Origin: an uncultured delta proteobacterium
GTDB lineage: Bacteria > Desulfobacterota > Desulfobulbia > Desulfobulbales > Desulfurivibrionaceae
Reading direction: 5' to 3'
DNA length: 64,000 bases
Assembly (NCBI GenBank): GCA_903869265.1
Contig: CAIPYE010000014.1
Span: 186,001-250,000, forward strand
This document shows, one piece after another, positions 62,181 to 64,000 of the stretch (position 1 is the first letter of the stretch; every line of letters starts with the position of its first letter). The position numbers and the translations under genes were made by a program. The notes below the pieces were generated by a model. The model saw nothing but the letters and a program-made list of their open reading frames with translations, ran no database searches and had not been told where the DNA came from.

Positions 62181-63821
62181 ATGGACACACAGAGAATGTT
62201 TTTGGCCATTTTCCTTTCGTTGGCCATCTTGCTTGGGTATCAGTATTTTTTTGTTCCCCCTACCCCTCCGGTCACGGAAAGCAGTGTTGCATCCTCTCCC
62301 CAAAACGGCAAGACTGAAGAGAAAAGCGTTGCTAGCGCGCCAGCTCCCGTTGCCGCAGCCAGCCTGTTGGCTGCCCAGCCTGCTGGGTCGGCCATCAAGC
62401 AAGGCCGCGAGATTCCGGTGACAACCAGCCTATACTCCGCAGTGGTGATGGAGTCTGGCGGCATGGTGAAAAGCTTTCAATTGAAGAATTACCGGGAAGC
62501 TTTGCCCAAGGATTCCGGCAATAAAGAGCTTTTCCAGCCAAAAGCCGACGACAATCTGCCCCTGAATTTTTCCTGGGGGACCGAACCGGGCAGCATCCCT
62601 CCGCTGATGTATGAGGCCGCCCCGATCAAGGAGGAGCAAGGTAGCGCGGTCCTGACCCTGCGGGGCAAGTTGCCCTCGGGTCTTGAGATTGTTCGCACCA
62701 TGCGGTTTCTTGACCAGCAGTATCTGGTGGAGCTGACCATCGATGTGGTCAATCATACGGCCACTCCCCTACAGGGCGCACCGTATCTGACTCTTGACAA
62801 CCGGCCGTTTTCCCATGAGAAACAGATGGTTTTTGTTGGACCCGCTGTTTTGCACGATGGGGTGCTGGAGGAAATCAAGGCCGCCGACTTGAAAAAGGGG
62901 GGCAGAAGCTTCACCGGCAAGATCGGTTGGGCGGCCTACGAGGATAATTATTTCCTGTGTGGCATTGTCCCGCGCACCGGCGAGCAGCACACGGCCCATT
63001 TTTCCTTGCAGGATGAAAACAGGGTGACCACGGTGTTGGCCGGGGCCAGCGATGTCATTCAGCCTGGACAGCGGCAGCAATATACCTATTCGGTGTATTT
63101 CGGACCGAAGACCATGGAGGCTCTCAAGTCAGTCGGTCACGAACTGGAACGCAGCATCAATTTCGGTTGGTTTGACGTGATGGCTAAGCCGACGCTCTAT
63201 ATGCTCAAATTTCTCCATAAATATGTGGGCAACTATGGTGTGGCCATTATTTTGGTGACTGTGCTCATCAAGCTGCTTTTTTGGCCGGTTTCCCAGAAAG
63301 GCATGAAGTCCATGAAGACCATGCAGAAGCTGCAGCCCAAGATGGCCAAGCTGCGGGAGAAATACAAAGACGACAAGCAACTGCAGCAGCAGGAAATGAT
63401 CAAACTGTACCAGACTTACAAGGTGAATCCGGTGGGCGGCTGTCTGCCCATGGTCATACAGATTCCGGTATTTTTTGCGCTGTACAAGGTGCTGCTCCAG
63501 ACCATCGAGCTACGGCACGCACCTTTTTTTCTTTGGATTACGGATCTGTCCGCGCCGGACCGGTTGTTCATCGGCTTTGATCTTCCGTTTGTCGGGGGAA
63601 TCCCGGTGTTGACCCTGCTGATGGGGGCAACCATGTTCCTGCAGCAGAAGATGACCCCGGCCACAGGGGATCCCACCCAGCAGAAGGTCATGATGTTCAT
63701 GCCGGTGATCTTTACCTTCATGTTTCTCAATTTTGCTTCGGGGCTGGTCTTGTACTGGTTTGTCAACAACCTGCTGTCCATTGGCCAGCAGTATCTCGTG
63801 AATCGGCATGAGGTCGCGTAG
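62181..63821 (+). CDS. yidC: Membrane protein insertase YidC
   Basis: 546 residues from ATG 62181, Gram-negative-type length. N-terminal anchor (MFLAIFLSLAILLGYQYFF), a large periplasmic beta-domain (about 60-330), then the insertase core: KPTLYMLKFLHKYVGNYGVAIILVTVLIKLLFWPVS, read in parts, GGCLPMVIQIPVFFALYKVLL, and the late helices VMMFMPVIFTFMFLNFASGLVLYW. It inserts and folds inner-membrane proteins with and without SecYEG. Confidence 0.96.
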   Translation: MDTQRMFLAIFLSLAILLGYQYFFVPPTPPVTESSVASSPQNGKTEEKSVASAPAPVAAASLLAAQPAGSAIKQGREIPVTTSLYSAVVMESGGMVKSFQLKNYREALPKDSGNKELFQPKADDNLPLNFSWGTEPGSIPPLMYEAAPIKEEQGSAVLTLRGKLPSGLEIVRTMRFLDQQYLVELTIDVVNHTATPLQGAPYLTLDNRPFSHEKQMVFVGPAVLHDGVLEEIKAADLKKGGRSFTGKIGWAAYEDNYFLCGIVPRTGEQHTAHFSLQDENRVTTVLAGASDVIQPGQRQQYTYSVYFGPKTMEALKSVGHELERSINFGWFDVMAKPTLYMLKFLHKYVGNYGVAIILVTVLIKLLFWPVSQKGMKSMKTMQKLQPKMAKLREKYKDDKQLQQQEMIKLYQTYKVNPVGGCLPMVIQIPVFFALYKVLLQTIELRHAPFFLWITDLSAPDRLFIGFDLPFVGGIPVLTLLMGATMFLQQKMTPATGDPTQQKVMMFMPVIFTFMFLNFASGLVLYWFVNNLLSIGQQYLVNRHEVA

Positions 63822-63923
63822 AACGGGTTGAAAGAGGGGATCGTGCCCCTGGGGCCACAATTGCCAAGAAAAGACAAAGACGCCGGGCTGCCAGAGAATG
63901 GCCTGAGACGGAGGAATCACACC

Positions 63924-64000
63924 ATGTCTGCCAAGATGGAATATAAGGGTACGGATGTTGAAGAGGCGATCGGCAATGCCTGCGCCGCGCTTAATGTGGT
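63924..64000 (+). CDS. jag: Jag/KhpB RNA-binding protein, 5' end (cut by window end)
   Basis: About 25 residues are visible: MSAKMEYKGTDVEEAIGNAC and AALNV, matching the Jag N-terminal domain (EYxGxTVEEAIxxALxxLxV), which precedes KH and R3H domains. ATG 63924 follows GGAGGAATC. Its place directly after yidC is the usual one. The rest lies beyond the window. Confidence 0.85.
   Translation, partial: MSAKMEYKGTDVEEAIGNACAALNV

Overview
The window reads as a gene-dense, moderately GC-rich chromosome segment of a Gram-negative anaerobe, most likely a Desulfobacterota (deltaproteobacterial) lineage near the Desulfobulbales. That is an inference from gene content: a GAK-system operon, a precorrin-2 dehydrogenase/ccsA/hemA cluster, F0 genes a and c apart from the F1 genes, sigma-54 two-component control, NikR with an ECF nickel transporter, many universal stress proteins and a TauE/SafE exporter. 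No rRNA, tRNA, CRISPR array, prophage or intact insertion sequence was found.

Layout. 1-6105: a GAK-type operon (PHP-like fragment, amphi-Trp protein, PhoU-phosphotransferase fusion, ATP-grasp, HprK-related kinase B, CofD-related protein, DUF3562-like protein). 6188-9834: a short ORF, an MgtA-type P-ATPase and a translationally coupled EIIA-like protein whose phospho-acceptor His is Asp. 9831-19667: trmJ-rnr, a Rel protein with an apparently dead synthetase, a Crp/Fnr regulator with a phosphopantetheinyl transferase, cvpA, two TIGR04282/04283 glycosyltransferases and a UPF0280 protein. 19772-27410: signalling genes, including a hybrid histidine kinase with an ethylene-receptor-type sensor, a diguanylate cyclase, a calcium-repeat protein and a REC-kinase. 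27539-31651: nickel uptake (NikR, outer-membrane barrel, NikMN, NikQ, NikO). 31868-43755: a stress island with three Usp genes, a proton P-ATPase, a radical SAM protein, and a sigma-54-driven operon encoding three proteins that share an 'AEAGE' N-terminal motif plus a TauE exporter and a tandem Usp, divergent from its presumed kinase/regulator pair. 43763-46727: a ParA/RHH/PilZ operon. 47031-64000: housekeeping genes (hemL, F0 genes, rimO, IHF/HU, rRNA pseudouridine synthase, ubiD, yjbQ, siroheme/cytochrome c/heme genes, and rpmH-rnpA-yidD-yidC-jag).

The most promising less-described material is the GAK operon with its kinase fusion, the sigma-54/AEAGE stress operon, the ethylene-receptor-like kinase, the Rel protein that keeps its hydrolase residues but has lost both catalytic acidic residues of the synthetase, and three copies of a structured repeat placed just after stop codons, whose outer stems differ but remain paired. 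Also notable is a recombination scar in which a proton ATPase ends inside the remnant of a duplicated radical SAM gene.
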